The notes below the pieces were generated by a model. It searched no databases. It was not told where the DNA came from and saw only the letters and a program-made list of their open reading frames with translations. DNA of 64,000 bases, from the NCBI GenBank assembly GCA_964016985.1, contig OZ024831.1:21690609-21754608 (forward strand), in the 5' to 3' direction. Position numbers and translations under genes: made by a program. Within the stretch, counting starts at the first letter, position 1; each line of letters begins with the position of its first letter. Positions 44,444-54,499 of the stretch are shown here, piece by piece. Source of the stretch: Anodontia alba (taxonomy: Eukaryota > Mollusca > Bivalvia > Lucinida > Lucinidae).

Positions 44444-45042
44444 AGGTAAAAACAATTTTGACAGTTGCCTCGCTTTAGAGTTTCGCCTTTCCACTTAAGC
44501 CAAATAAGGAAAGTAGGGTTATAAATGTACCCACGATTTGCCCAGAAATTTGTCGTCAGCTGAATTTGCCCAGAGAGTGGTAATGGTTAAACATATTTGC
44601 CATTGTAATCAACGTTTTTGAACCGATAATATCGGATACAGGTAGCCCGCATGGTTCTCATTGTATATGCTTCGAATTGTGATACCCTTTTGACAACTGT
44701 AGTTTGATCTTGTGACAATTGTAGTTTGATAGTGAGCAACCTCGGTCTGATCACGAAGTCCTGATACTTGAAACAGACACAAGCAAAATGGACTGACTGA
44801 AACGTAAACTCAATGTTCCGGTGCAGAACAAAAATATGGTACAAAAAGAATATCACGGCTCAGAAATGGAATTGGGAAAGTTTTATTCACCCGCTTTGCC
44901 GAAGCCAGATAATTACATTTACAATGATATGGGCAAATACTCATACGACAAATTGAATTCGTTTTATTTATTTATTTATTTATTTATTTTTTTTTTTTTT
45001 TTTTTTTTCAAGAAAACCGGATTTGTTATCTTATGCAAATTG
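44444..45042. other. Stretch between LINE B and the older LINE
   Basis: Holds a CAGCAGAC-family right half (44525-44592), a possible ZP exon (44796-44686) and a TTTATT/poly-T tract (44966-45009). Confidence 0.6.
44686..44796 (-). CDS. Possible upstream ZP exon (ZP-N), weak
   Basis: Acceptor GAGTTTACGTTTCAG, donor AAAAGG|GTATCA, 111 nt, phase 0 at both ends, so it would join the exon at 37871 in frame. It reads SVHFACVCFKYQDFVIRPRL then LTIKLQLSQDQTTVVKR, a beta-strand-like pattern plausible for ZP-N. A second frame is open too, and an internal near-duplicate (CAAACTACAATTGTCACAAG) suggests it could be non-coding. LINE B would lie in the intron. Confidence 0.33.
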
Positions 45043-45189
45043 TGAGTGAGTGATTTTGTTTAAAGACACCTCAATCATTTGGTCATATGGTGTATGTAAC
45101 TGTAAAAAATTGGTTAATATAATTTAACAAACTTGTTTAATGTGTTTTAAACGTGAGAAGTATAATTTGATACAATTTGAATTTATTTA

Positions 45190-46371
45190 CAATTTATTAA
45201 AATATTTATTCATTTAAAAAAATGTTAAAATCTGTTTTGATGATACCTGATTAAAAAGATCTGTCAAAGTTTTTACATCATAAAATTGAGTTCTAATATG
45301 TTGGAAGTCTATACATTCCAATAAAATACAGTGTATGTTTAATTGTAAAATTTTGTTGGCAGGATACACATATTGGTACCTCTTCATTTTATAAGATAAA
45401 AGAATGAGTACAATATGAATGTCCAATAAGACAACGGGTCTAATTCACTTGTTCCTGTCTGTTTGATGGAAATTTAAAAGTTTGAAAAAAAAACAATGGG
45501 TTTGATTTCATGTAATTTATTATATTGAGTGTTATCCCATATTGTTTGGCATTGATTTTGTACATATTTTCTTATATGATGTTTGTAATCGGTATAGGGA
45601 ATTTCAATATTTGTAACTGGTTGGTTTAGTGCACTTTTTGCTTCACAATCAGCTTCATTTCCTTGTGTATGTATATGGCTAGGGATCCAACCATCACGAA
45701 AACATACCTATATAATGTTGACCCCCTTAAACCCCACTTTTATATAGTAAAAGTGGGGTTTACAGGGGTATACATTATTTTTCTTATTTCTGCTCAAAAC
45801 ATAGATTGTGGGTACTCGTTAGAACCGCCTCGGTGATGCGGTTCTAACGAGTACCCACAATCTATGTTTTTGAGCAGAAAAAAGAAAAATATCAGATTTT
45901 TTTTCTGAAAATTTTCAATTTTTTGGTTGTAAAATTTTAAGTATACTTGAATAGGCTTGTTTTCGTAATGAAAATATGATTGTTTTTGTTTTAGATAACT
46001 CAAAGTATCTTTTTAATATTTGCTGAATCAAAGTATTAGAATGATCATTATGTGTAATGATTTTAATACTGAAAGGGAATCTGAAAATGTAATTAATCTC
46101 TCTAATAAACATAAATGCTATATTTATAGCTATAGCTTCTGCTGTGAATATTGAGCATGTATCAGGTAATCGAGCACTTAATGTTTCATAACGATTTATT
46201 TCTGAGCATGCCACTTTATCTTCTTGTTTCGACCCATCTGTATAAATAGACATAAAGCCATGATAATTAGACTTGATTTCTAAAAACTTATTTTTAAGAA
46301 ACATAGGGTTGATTTGAGACGTTTTTCCTTGGTTGAACTCAAATAAAAGTTCTGGAGATTTCAAAGTCCAC
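45190..46371 (-). pseudogene. Older LINE ORF2: RNase H and C-terminus, broken
   Basis: MSIYTDGSKQEDKVACSEI, SIFTAEAIAINIAF and DHSNTLIQQILKRYFELS match the RNase H of copy C. After the MITE, IHCILLECIDFQHIRTQFYD and LFNQVSSKQILTFF match its C-terminus. Frameshifts and the MITE insertion destroy it. Confidence 0.85.
45696..45966. mobile_element. ACGAAAAC-end MITE, full length (271 bp), inside the older LINE
   Basis: ACGAAAACATACCTATATAA left, ACTTGAATAGGCTTGTTTTC with GT right, side hairpin AACCCCACTTTTATATAGTA / AAAGTGGGGTT, central palindrome 45800-45885. The LINE alignment resumes directly on both sides. Confidence 0.92.
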
Positions 46372-46401
46372 GGTTCTGTCTGGATGGATGGATATTTTGT
46401 T

Positions 46402-46443
46402 TATAGACGCTCAACCCTAAAAGGGCATATAGCGTCTAATAAG
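46402..46443 (-). promoter_or_regulatory. 3' stem-loop of LINE copy C
   Basis: In element sense: TAGACGCTATATGCCC with AGGGTTGAGCGTCTA, outer stem TAGACGCT/AGCGTCTA and inner stem CCCT/AGGG, just before the ATCC tail. The same structure is at the 3' ends of B, D, F and G. Probably recognised by the element's RT (inference from other LINEs with 3' stem-loops). Confidence 0.75.
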
Positions 46444-46555
46444 TTTTATGTTATATGATGATTTTATTTAATGAGAAATTTAAAAATATCTAGGATTGAT
46501 GTATTTATTTTAAAGAGATAAAGTATCAATGATTTTAAGTGATTAAAAATACTGA

Positions 46556-49500
46556 TCATATTTTATTAAAAAGTCCGATCTCTTTAAGAAAGTCGAGTAT
46601 TTTCTGAGTTGGCATATCAAAAAGTTCCTTTATAGTTTTTATATTAAAATACTTTGTGCGAATGTGATTAAATTCAGCACAAGTGATAAGAAAATGTTTG
46701 ACTGTGAAAGGTTCATTACAAGGAATGCAGAATGGAGCTTGTTCATTGTTTAAAATATAAGAATGAGTAATTCTAGTGTGTCCAAGTCTACATCTCGTGA
46801 TTTTTGTTTGTTCTTTTCTGCTGAGATTAGAGAATGTGCATTTGCTGTTAAAATTTGGTTTGATTTCATTTAATTTATTATAAGTTTGTGTTTCCCAAAC
46901 AGACTGACATTTGTTGTTGATGTATTGACAGACGTTTGATTTAAAGTCGGAGTGAGGAATTTTGAAATTGGTTATTACTAAGGATAATGCAGATTTGGCT
47001 TCTGAATCTGCTAATTCATTTCCACGAATATTAACGTGGCTGGGAAGCCAACAAAATACAATTTCTTTTGAAGCGGAAAGATAATAATATTTTTTAAGAA
47101 TTTGCTGAATCAATGGGTTTCTATGGTGTAAATCTTTAAGAGATTTTAATACAGAAAGAGAATCTGAATAAATGATAAACTGTTTTTCAGACTGATCTCT
47201 GATATGGTAAAGTGCAATATCGATTGCCTTGGCTTCGGCGGTAAAAATGGAGCTATTATCAGGTAATCTGATACTGTCAGTAAAATTTGGACTAATAACA
47301 GAACAAGCAACTTTTTCATCTTGTTTCGAACCATCTGTATAAATTGACAGGTAATGTTTATAATTTGATTTAATTTCTAAAAATTCATTCTTAAAAATAT
47401 GCGACTCGACTTCTGTTTTTTTATTTTTATGAAGGTCTAAAATAATCTTTGGAGGGTTTAACGTCCATGGCTCTTTTGATGGAAAAGAAAAATGCTGAAC
47501 ATTTTTAATATTGATATTGGCCTCTTCAAGTAACGGTTGCATTCTCAGGCCAAGGGGTTTAATAGCTGTTGGTTTATTATTGTAAAATCTTTCATATTTA
47601 GGGTTAAAAACACAATCATGAGCTGAATTACGTGGATTGGCGGCTAATTTAGTAACATATTGGAGAGACAATTTCTCTCTTCTTATATACAATGACGGTT
47701 CATTTGATTCAGCGTATAAACTTTCGACGGGGGAAGTACGAAAAGCCCCTAGAGCCAGACGTAAACCTTGGTGATGAATAGTATCCAAAGATTTCAAATA
47801 AGATTTTCTAGCGGATCCATAAACTATGGATCCATAATCCAATTTAGATCTAATTAAAGATCTATAGAGATTTAAAAGAACAGTACGATCTCCTCCCCAG
47901 TCGGAACTGGAGAGAACTTTAAGAATATCAAGAGCTTTTAAACATTTAGCTTTTAAAGCTTTGATGTGTGGTATAAAAGATAATTTGTTATCGAACAAAA
48001 GACCCAGAAATTTTGCTTCACTGACGACTGGAATGAGACTACCATATATGGTGAGATGAGGATCTAAATGTAGCCGACGTATCTGACAAAAATGAACGCA
48101 TTGAGTTTTTGTTTTTGAAAATTTGAAACCATTTTCTGTTGCCCAATTTTCTATATTATTTAAACATCGTTGTAGTTTGAATTCAATGGTTTCCATATTT
48201 TTCGATCTAATAAATATTCCAAAATCGTCAACAAAAAGTGAACAATCAAGGTCTTTCACACATTTAACAATATCGTTAATTTTAATGCCAAACAAGGTAG
48301 GTGATAAAATGCTTCCCTGTGGTACACCTTGTTCTTGTTTAAATATGTCCGATAACGTATTACCTATTCGAACATTAAATGTTCGATCTGATAAAAAATT
48401 TTGAATAAAAAGTGGTAATCGGCCTTTAAGGCCTAATTTATGTAAATCTTTCATGATGCCATGTTTCCATGTAGTATCGTAAGCTTTTTCAAGATCAAAA
48501 AATACAGCTACGACATGTTCTTTTTTAATAAAGGCATCACGAATAAAGGATTCCAAACGAATCAAATGATCGTTTGTACAGTTATTTTTTCTGAATCCAG
48601 CTTGATATTTTGTTATAAGCTGGTTTGATTCCAAGAACCAAACCAGCCTATCATTAATCATTCTCTCCATTGTTTTACATAAACAACTTGTCAAAGCAAT
48701 AGGTCTGTAGTTAGTAGCTTCAGTATGATCTTTATTTGGTTTTGGTATAGGTATAATCGTTGCTTTACTCCAGTCTTTTGGAAATTTTCCAGTGATCCAA
48801 ATATCATTTAAAATATTTAATAAAGTTTTTAAAGCGTTATCGGGTAAATGTTTAAGAATTTGATAATGAATGTCATCAGGACCAGCAGCTGTATCGTGAG
48901 ATTTATTAAGAGCATCTAATAATTCTGAAGCTGTGAATGGTACATTATATTTTTCATGATTTAGTGACGTAAAATTTAGATGCTCTTTCTCTTGTTCCTG
49001 TTTTATGTTTTGAAAGGTTTCGGAATAATTTGCACTAGAAGAGTTTTTCTGAAAATTCTCTCCTAGTGCATTGGAAATATCTTTAGTCGTTGAGCATATA
49101 TTTCCATTTGATTTAATATGGACATGCTTGTTATTTTTATTTTTGCCAGTAATTTTTCGAATCATGTCCCATATTTTCTTTGCTGGAGTTCTAGAATTAA
49201 GTTTGGAGACGTATTGCTGCCAAGATGTTCTTTTAGCCGTTTTTATTGTCTTGCGAGCTTTTGCTCGCATTTGTTTGGCATGGATTAGATTTTCTTTTGT
49301 TGGCTGCCTATTGAACTTTCGTAAGGCAGATTTTCTTTTATTTATTGAATTTTTAACATCTTTATTAAACCAAGGTCTATTTCTTTTTGAACGTGTCGAG
49401 GACTTTGGAATACATTTTTCGGCTACATGAATTAATGTATCAGTAAAAGCTTGTATATCATCTGCTGTTTTAAACATTTCAGGATTTAATTTTTCATTAC

Positions 49501-50227
49501 ATAGCTCCATAAAATTCTCCCAGTTTGCTTTATTGAAATTCCATCGGGAATGATGGTCTTCATTTGTCGATTCAATTTCTTCAATTTTAATTGGAAAATG
49601 ATCGCTCCCATGAAGGTCATCTAAAACTGACCAATCAAAATCTAAGTAAATATTTGGAGAGCATATAGACAAATCTAAAGCAAAATAATTTCTTGTAGGA
49701 GAATGAAGATAAGTTGGTTGTTTATCGTTAAATAAACATAAATCATTTTCTACAATAAAATTTTCTATTATTTCTCCTTTGTCATTTGTATCCAGACAAC
49801 CCCAAAGTTTGCTGTGACTATTAAAGTCACCTAATAATAAATAAGGACGAGGTAATTGGTTTATAAGATTTTCTAAATCGTGTTTAGAAAATTTACAGTG
49901 TGGAGGAAGATATAGAGAACAAACTGTTATGGATTTAGACAGAGTGACATTTACAGCGACAGCTTGTAAATTACTATTTATATCTATCTGTCTATGAGGA
50001 ACATTTGATTTTACAAGGATAGATGAACCTCCTGAGGCTTTCTGATTTTCAGTTGCAATATGATTATATAAACTATAATTTTTAAAATTAATATTATCTG
50101 TATTTTTTAAAAAGGTTTCCTGGAGACAAAAGACAGTCGGAGAAAGTAGTGTTGTTAAAATTAAAATTTCGTTATAATTTGCTTTTAGTCCTCGACAGTT
50201 CCACTGAATAATTGATTTTTTATCCAT
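46556..50227 (-). CDS. LINE copy C ORF2: APE endonuclease, reverse transcriptase, RNase H (1223 aa)
   Basis: Catalyses target-primed reverse transcription. APE-type endonuclease at about 1-230: IIQWNCRGLK, CLQETFL, LLGDFNSHS (about 134), GSDHFPI (about 209). RT at about 480-740: IIPIPKPNKD, QAGFRK, FFDLEKAYDTTW, GVPQGSILSPTLF, and the catalytic box CSLFVDDFGIF (about 667, FVDD rather than YADD). RNase H at about 960-1085 with YTDGSK, AEAKAI, YSDSLS and SHVNIRGNELADS, all acidic residues present. C-terminal C-x2-C-x7-H-x4-C (CIPCNEPFTVKHFLITC). EN plus RT plus RNase H points to the I superfamily; finer clade assignment needs a tree. Confidence 0.95.
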   Translation of the reverse strand: MDKKSIIQWNCRGLKANYNEILILTTLLSPTVFCLQETFLKNTDNINFKNYSLYNHIATENQKASGGSSILVKSNVPHRQIDINSNLQAVAVNVTLSKSITVCSLYLPPHCKFSKHDLENLINQLPRPYLLLGDFNSHSKLWGCLDTNDKGEIIENFIVENDLCLFNDKQPTYLHSPTRNYFALDLSICSPNIYLDFDWSVLDDLHGSDHFPIKIEEIESTNEDHHSRWNFNKANWENFMELCNEKLNPEMFKTADDIQAFTDTLIHVAEKCIPKSSTRSKRNRPWFNKDVKNSINKRKSALRKFNRQPTKENLIHAKQMRAKARKTIKTAKRTSWQQYVSKLNSRTPAKKIWDMIRKITGKNKNNKHVHIKSNGNICSTTKDISNALGENFQKNSSSANYSETFQNIKQEQEKEHLNFTSLNHEKYNVPFTASELLDALNKSHDTAAGPDDIHYQILKHLPDNALKTLLNILNDIWITGKFPKDWSKATIIPIPKPNKDHTEATNYRPIALTSCLCKTMERMINDRLVWFLESNQLITKYQAGFRKNNCTNDHLIRLESFIRDAFIKKEHVVAVFFDLEKAYDTTWKHGIMKDLHKLGLKGRLPLFIQNFLSDRTFNVRIGNTLSDIFKQEQGVPQGSILSPTLFGIKINDIVKCVKDLDCSLFVDDFGIFIRSKNMETIEFKLQRCLNNIENWATENGFKFSKTKTQCVHFCQIRRLHLDPHLTIYGSLIPVVSEAKFLGLLFDNKLSFIPHIKALKAKCLKALDILKVLSSSDWGGDRTVLLNLYRSLIRSKLDYGSIVYGSARKSYLKSLDTIHHQGLRLALGAFRTSPVESLYAESNEPSLYIRREKLSLQYVTKLAANPRNSAHDCVFNPKYERFYNNKPTAIKPLGLRMQPLLEEANINIKNVQHFSFPSKEPWTLNPPKIILDLHKNKKTEVESHIFKNEFLEIKSNYKHYLSIYTDGSKQDEKVACSVISPNFTDSIRLPDNSSIFTAEAKAIDIALYHIRDQSEKQFIIYSDSLSVLKSLKDLHHRNPLIQQILKKYYYLSASKEIVFCWLPSHVNIRGNELADSEAKSALSLVITNFKIPHSDFKSNVCQYINNKCQSVWETQTYNKLNEIKPNFNSKCTFSNLSRKEQTKITRCRLGHTRITHSYILNNEQAPFCIPCNEPFTVKHFLITCAEFNHIRTKYFNIKTIKELFDMPTQKILDFLKEIGLFNKI

Positions 50228-50260
50228 GATAAATGGAGAGATGATTTAAAAATAAGGAAC

Positions 50261-51502
50261 TTAATCCTTTTGTTTTCTGTGAGACTGCGAGAACATGGAG
50301 GAGTCAGTCTCTAACTCCATGTTCTCAAGGGAATCGAACCGGTTGACCAACTTGATCGGATCGGCCGACGCCCCTTTACTATATGGATTTGGTTCTTTAT
50401 CTTTTTCTTTTCCATTTTTTCCTTTCTGGTCAGCTGTCCTGGACCTGGATCTCTGTTGTGATCCACTTGTTTTAGTCGGCTGTGTTTGTGAACTGTTTTG
50501 AGATTTTGTTGGTGGTCTAGACTGATGAGTAGATGTGGGTTTAGGTTTAGGTTTTAGAGTAGGAGTAATAACTTTTGAATTTGCTTTGATGACAGAATCT
50601 TTTTCGTTAAACTGGGTAGAACTTTCTTTGGTTTCTGGTTTAGTGTTTAGGGATTGAACAACTTTTGCAAAGGTGATTTCAGGTTGATTTTCTTGTATTT
50701 TTTTGGCTTCTAAATAAGTAATTTTTTGTGTAACTTTAATTTTCATGATTTCTTTTTCTTTTTTCCAAATTTCACACTGATTTGATTTTGATTGATGGTT
50801 TTTGTGACAGTTCACACACTTGGCTTCATTTTTACAAGCATTTGTAGAGTGATCAAAGTCACCCATACCACATTTTTCACATACTGATCCAGGTAATTCA
50901 GGACAGCCGTTTTCATGATGTCCAAACCTCTGACAGTTGAAACACCGCAGAGGATTTGGAATGTAGACTTCAACCGGTATAATTCGGTAAAAGATTTTTA
51001 GTGATTTCGGTAAAGTTGTGGTGTTGAAAGTTAGTAAAAGTGTATTTGTTTCTATAAAGTTTCCATCTTTTTTAATTTTAAAACGTTTGCAAGCTGTTAC
51101 TCCTTGTGTGTTAAGATATTCTGTGATATTTTCTTCAGTTTCATGTTTTAGCATTCTGTCACGGATAATTCCTTTGCAACTGTTGAGAGTTTTATGTTCC
51201 GTGACAGTGACATTAATATTAAAAAACTTTGTAATTTTCAAGAGATTATCAGTTTGTGATTTTCTGTTTGTTTCGACCAAAAGAGTTCCATTTTTTAATT
51301 TTTTAACATTTTTTGGGGTGCCTATTAAAGATTCTATTTGCTTTTCTATGATGAAAGGAGACAGTGAAGTAATTGGTTTGTCTTCCTTACTCGAAATCAC
51401 TAAAAATTTAGCGAAGTTCTCATTTGCTTTGAAAGTAAAAGTAGTCGGTTGCGTGTCGTCCTCCGAAGAGTCGAACGCCAGAAATCGTTTTCGAGAGGCC
51501 AT
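50261..51502 (-). CDS. LINE copy C ORF1, gag-like RNA-binding protein (413 aa)
   Basis: Starts MASRKRFLAFDSSEDD. The N-terminal half has no domain I can name. At about residues 195-255 are three Cys/His knuckles: CFNCQRFGHHENGC (C-x2-C-x4-H-x4-C), CEKCGMGDFDHSTNAC, and CVNCHKNHQSKSNQC. The C-terminus is Ser/Thr/Lys/Arg-rich (QQRSRSRTADQKGK). Such proteins coat the element RNA and form the RNP that ORF2 uses. In copies A, B and D the frame extends 15 codons upstream to MEGGAHSYRIK; here that ATG is ACG, supporting MASRKRF as the real start. Confidence 0.93.
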   Translation of the reverse strand: MASRKRFLAFDSSEDDTQPTTFTFKANENFAKFLVISSKEDKPITSLSPFIIEKQIESLIGTPKNVKKLKNGTLLVETNRKSQTDNLLKITKFFNINVTVTEHKTLNSCKGIIRDRMLKHETEENITEYLNTQGVTACKRFKIKKDGNFIETNTLLLTFNTTTLPKSLKIFYRIIPVEVYIPNPLRCFNCQRFGHHENGCPELPGSVCEKCGMGDFDHSTNACKNEAKCVNCHKNHQSKSNQCEIWKKEKEIMKIKVTQKITYLEAKKIQENQPEITFAKVVQSLNTKPETKESSTQFNEKDSVIKANSKVITPTLKPKPKPTSTHQSRPPTKSQNSSQTQPTKTSGSQQRSRSRTADQKGKNGKEKDKEPNPYSKGASADPIKLVNRFDSLENMELETDSSMFSQSHRKQKD

Positions 51503-52820
51503 GGTGATGAAATTTTTGATTCGATAGCTATGCGCCCCACCCTCCGTGGAGCCCTACAAGGGGACGTTTAACAGAAATGGATCTCCTATTTCTAACGTCA
51601 AGGCTACATTGCTATTATACTCGGTGTCAAGATCAGAGTCTTCAGCTCGGCCTCATGCTTAGATGATTTCCCACCTATTCATCTAAATTTCCATAGAAAA
51701 ATTTATGAACAGTTGAGTTCATCCCCCTATCCACAGCCTCCACTCACAGAGGTTTCCGCCAAAGCCCCAATACAAGCCCACCAATTGACCCTTCAGCCGC
51801 CGCCCATTGAAACTCACTTAAAGTTAGATGAACAAGAGAAAAATAAGCCCGGTTTGGTACCATAAAGATACGTATGAAAGAGAGAAAGAAGCTAAGAACA
51901 AGTTGTGCGCTTCTAGAGCTTGGCACGACTGAGCCGATTGATCCAGGCCGGATCTAACCCAGACCGCTCTTCTATCTGAAATAAGGGCCAAAATGATGTG
52001 TTGAAAAGCTGGAGATCCCTGGGCTTTCCTCAATCATCAGGTTCCCCTCTCCCAGCATACGAGACGCCACCCACGGCAAACAGGTGGTTCCTGTTTTAAT
52101 AGGGGATTACACCCTATCCACTACAGAAGGAAAGTGATCTGTAGATTTTATTCCCTACAGACAAGGGAGGCCGAAAACGTCTGGGAAATTGAAAGGTTAC
52201 TTTTAACCTAAATTAGGAGATCCATATTTAAAATAAACAGTTTATTATAGAAAAAAGGTTCATTTTGGATTCATTTTTTTAAGAGATCAAACAAACAACC
52301 TGTGTTAGATGATATGTAGCTTTCAAATGATATGTAGCTTTCATACCTTGAAAAACGTTTAGTTTTTTATCTAACAATATTAAATGCATCTTAGTTTTTT
52401 AATGTGGAGAATGCTAGAGTTCGGAAAAATGACACAAACACAAGACAAACACATATGTTAAATACAGATGAGGTTATAATCTTCGTCCCATGTGCGACCC
52501 ACGGGCACAGAATGATACACAAACAAATGAAGCATGTTAGTAACATGAGATAGGAAAGGTTTAAAAGGATAGATCTCGCGAAATTTGTTTTTTCCAATTT
52601 AAGATGCATTTCAGTAAATTTAATTTTATAGTTTGGAATTATACCGGTTGAACGGACGGTTGCTCTGTTATGTTAGGGGTTTTACCCAACTGCCACAGAA
52701 GCGGAAGGCAGCCACCTATTTCGAGGGCCCGGGTGGTCACGGGCGGCCTCTTTTAGCCGGCTCGTACGTCACGCAGAGGGTACGTCTGGCCTATTCTAAG
52801 CCCGGGACCAGCACGGGACT
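51503..52820 (-). promoter_or_regulatory. LINE 5' UTR (about 1.3 kb) with GC-rich 5' terminus
   Basis: Conserved in A, B, C and D. The outermost about 190 bp is GC-rich (plus-strand phrases GGACGGTTGCTCTGTTATG, CCACAGAAGCGGAAGGCAGC, GTCACGCAGAGGGTACGTCT), unlike the AT-rich body, and likely carries the internal promoter. Small frames of about 70 codons inside (52609-52391, 52033-51824) are not kept in every copy, so I do not call them genes. Confidence 0.6.
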
Positions 52821-52833
52821 GGTTCTGTCTGGA

Positions 52834-54466
52834 GAAAGGAAATTTTTGCAACTTTCTGTATATCAATATTTGCTTCTTTAATTATAGATTCCATTCTGAG
52901 ACCCAATGGTTAGTATTAGGTTGATTTTCATAAAACTGTTTATACAGAGGCTGAAATATGTCACTGTAAGCTGAATTTTAGGGGCTAGCTGCTAGTTTAG
53001 TGATATACTGTAAAGCAAGTTTCTCTCTTCTTATATATAAAGATGGTTCACAAGCTTCTGCATATAAACTTTCAGTTGGAGATGTACGAAAAGCTCCTAA
53101 GGCTAAACGTAAACCCTGATGATGTATAGTATCTAAGATTTTCAGGTATGATTTTCGAGCAGAGCCATATACAACAGAGCCATGATCTAGTTTAGACCTT
53201 ATTAAAGATCTATAGAGATTTAATAGAGTGGTTTTATCACCTCCCCAATCTGAAGTAGAAATAAATTTTAGTATATTTAAAGCATTTAAACTTTTTAGTT
53301 TTAGACCTTCGATATGCAGCAGAAAAGTTAGCTTTTTGTCAAATATAATGCCTAGACATTTAGCTTCAGCTACCACTGAAATTTGAGTCTCATATATATT
53401 TTTAAGGTGGGGTCATGGTGAAGATTACGTTGTTGACAAAAATTAACACATTTTGTGTTTGTTTGAGAAAACTTGAATCCATTTTCTGTAGTCCACTGTT
53501 CAATTTTATTTAGAGTGTCTTGGAGGTTTTTCTCTATAGTTTTCATGTCTGTTGAGCGGTAACCTATAAGAAAGTCACCTACATATAGAGAACAGTTTAT
53601 AGCATTTTGGACACTTAGTGATTTCGTTTATTTTAATATTAAATAGAGTTGTCGACAAAATATATCCTTGTGGGACATCTTGTTCTTGATCATTGACATC
53701 TGATAATGTAGAGACAACTCGAATTTTCAGAGATCTATCTGACAAAAAAGTTGTATAAAATCAGACCGATGACCTCTAAAACCAATGTTATGTAAATCTT
53801 TCATTATACCATCTCCAAGTGGTATCATATGCTTTTTCTAAGTCAAAGAAAATAGCAACTACATGTTGCTTTCTTTTACAACCATTACAAATAAATGTTT
53901 CCAATCTTACCAATTGGTTATTTATACTTTTTTTTTTCCTGAAACCCGTTTGTTAAGTAGATATTAAATTATCTTTATTTTATTAAATTATTTTTCTCCA
54001 AATACCAAACTAGTCTTATTAATCATCCTAGTTAATGCAATAGGCCTGTAGTTTGTTGGTTCAGTATGATCTGTTTGGTTTTGGAAAAGGTATAACAATT
54101 GCTTCCGTCAAACATTTAGGGAAAATTCCTCTCTTCCATATTACATTAAAGATTTCTAAGAGATTACTTAATGATTTATTAGGTAGATGTTTTAGAATTT
54201 GATAGTGTATTTCATCTGTGCTAGTGGCTGAGTCATGGGCATTTTGCAGAGATTCCATGAGTTCTGGTATTGTAAAAAGAAGATTATATGTTTAATTATT
54301 ATCGGAGTTGAAATTTAAAGTGTGTTTTTCTTCTTCATTTTTTAAATTTTGAAAACTTTTATTATAATTAGCAGAGGAAGAACTTTGCTGGAATGTTTCA
54401 TATATATCTGCTATTTCCTTTTTCGTTTCGTTCGTTTTGTTATTTGTCTTGATGTGATTTAAAGAG
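52834..54466 (-). pseudogene. Older LINE ORF2, RT region, degraded
   Basis: Recognisable blocks: AEAKCLGIIFDKKLTFLLHI, SDWGGDKTTLLNLYRSLIRS, YIRREKLALQYITKLAASP (53376-52978) and SATSTDEIHYQILKHLP (54258-54061). Stops, frameshifts and small deletions elsewhere. Confidence 0.87.
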
Positions 54467-54499
54467 ATTCAAAAGGCGGCTTATAAGATACGTGTCATT

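Larger units (their letters stand above)
37997..44444. other. Target-site duplication pair of LINE copy B
   Basis: CTTTTAGAAGGGA occurs at 37997-38009 and again at 44432-44444, exactly at the two ends of copy B. Length is 13 bp with no mismatch. Confidence 0.95.
46385..52820 (-). mobile_element. LINE copy C, full length (6436 bp), both ORFs open
   Basis: GC-rich 5' end, 5' UTR of about 1.3 kb (52820-51503), ORF1, 33-nt spacer, ORF2, 3' UTR with stem-loop (46402-46443) and (TGGA)n tail. Perfect 13-bp TSD. It is the only copy in the window with both ORFs uninterrupted, so it is the best candidate for a recently active element. Confidence 0.97.
46372..52833. other. Target-site duplication pair of LINE copy C
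   Basis: GGTTCTGTCTGGA at 46372-46384 and 52821-52833, 13 bp, no mismatch. Joining the flanks restores the older LINE alignment. Confidence 0.96.

Noticed and set aside
52391..52609. Conserved 72-codon hydrophobic frame in the LINE 5' UTR (also in A and B)
   Set aside because: In copy D an extra T near the start shifts the frame, and conservation follows the whole 5' UTR rather than the codons.
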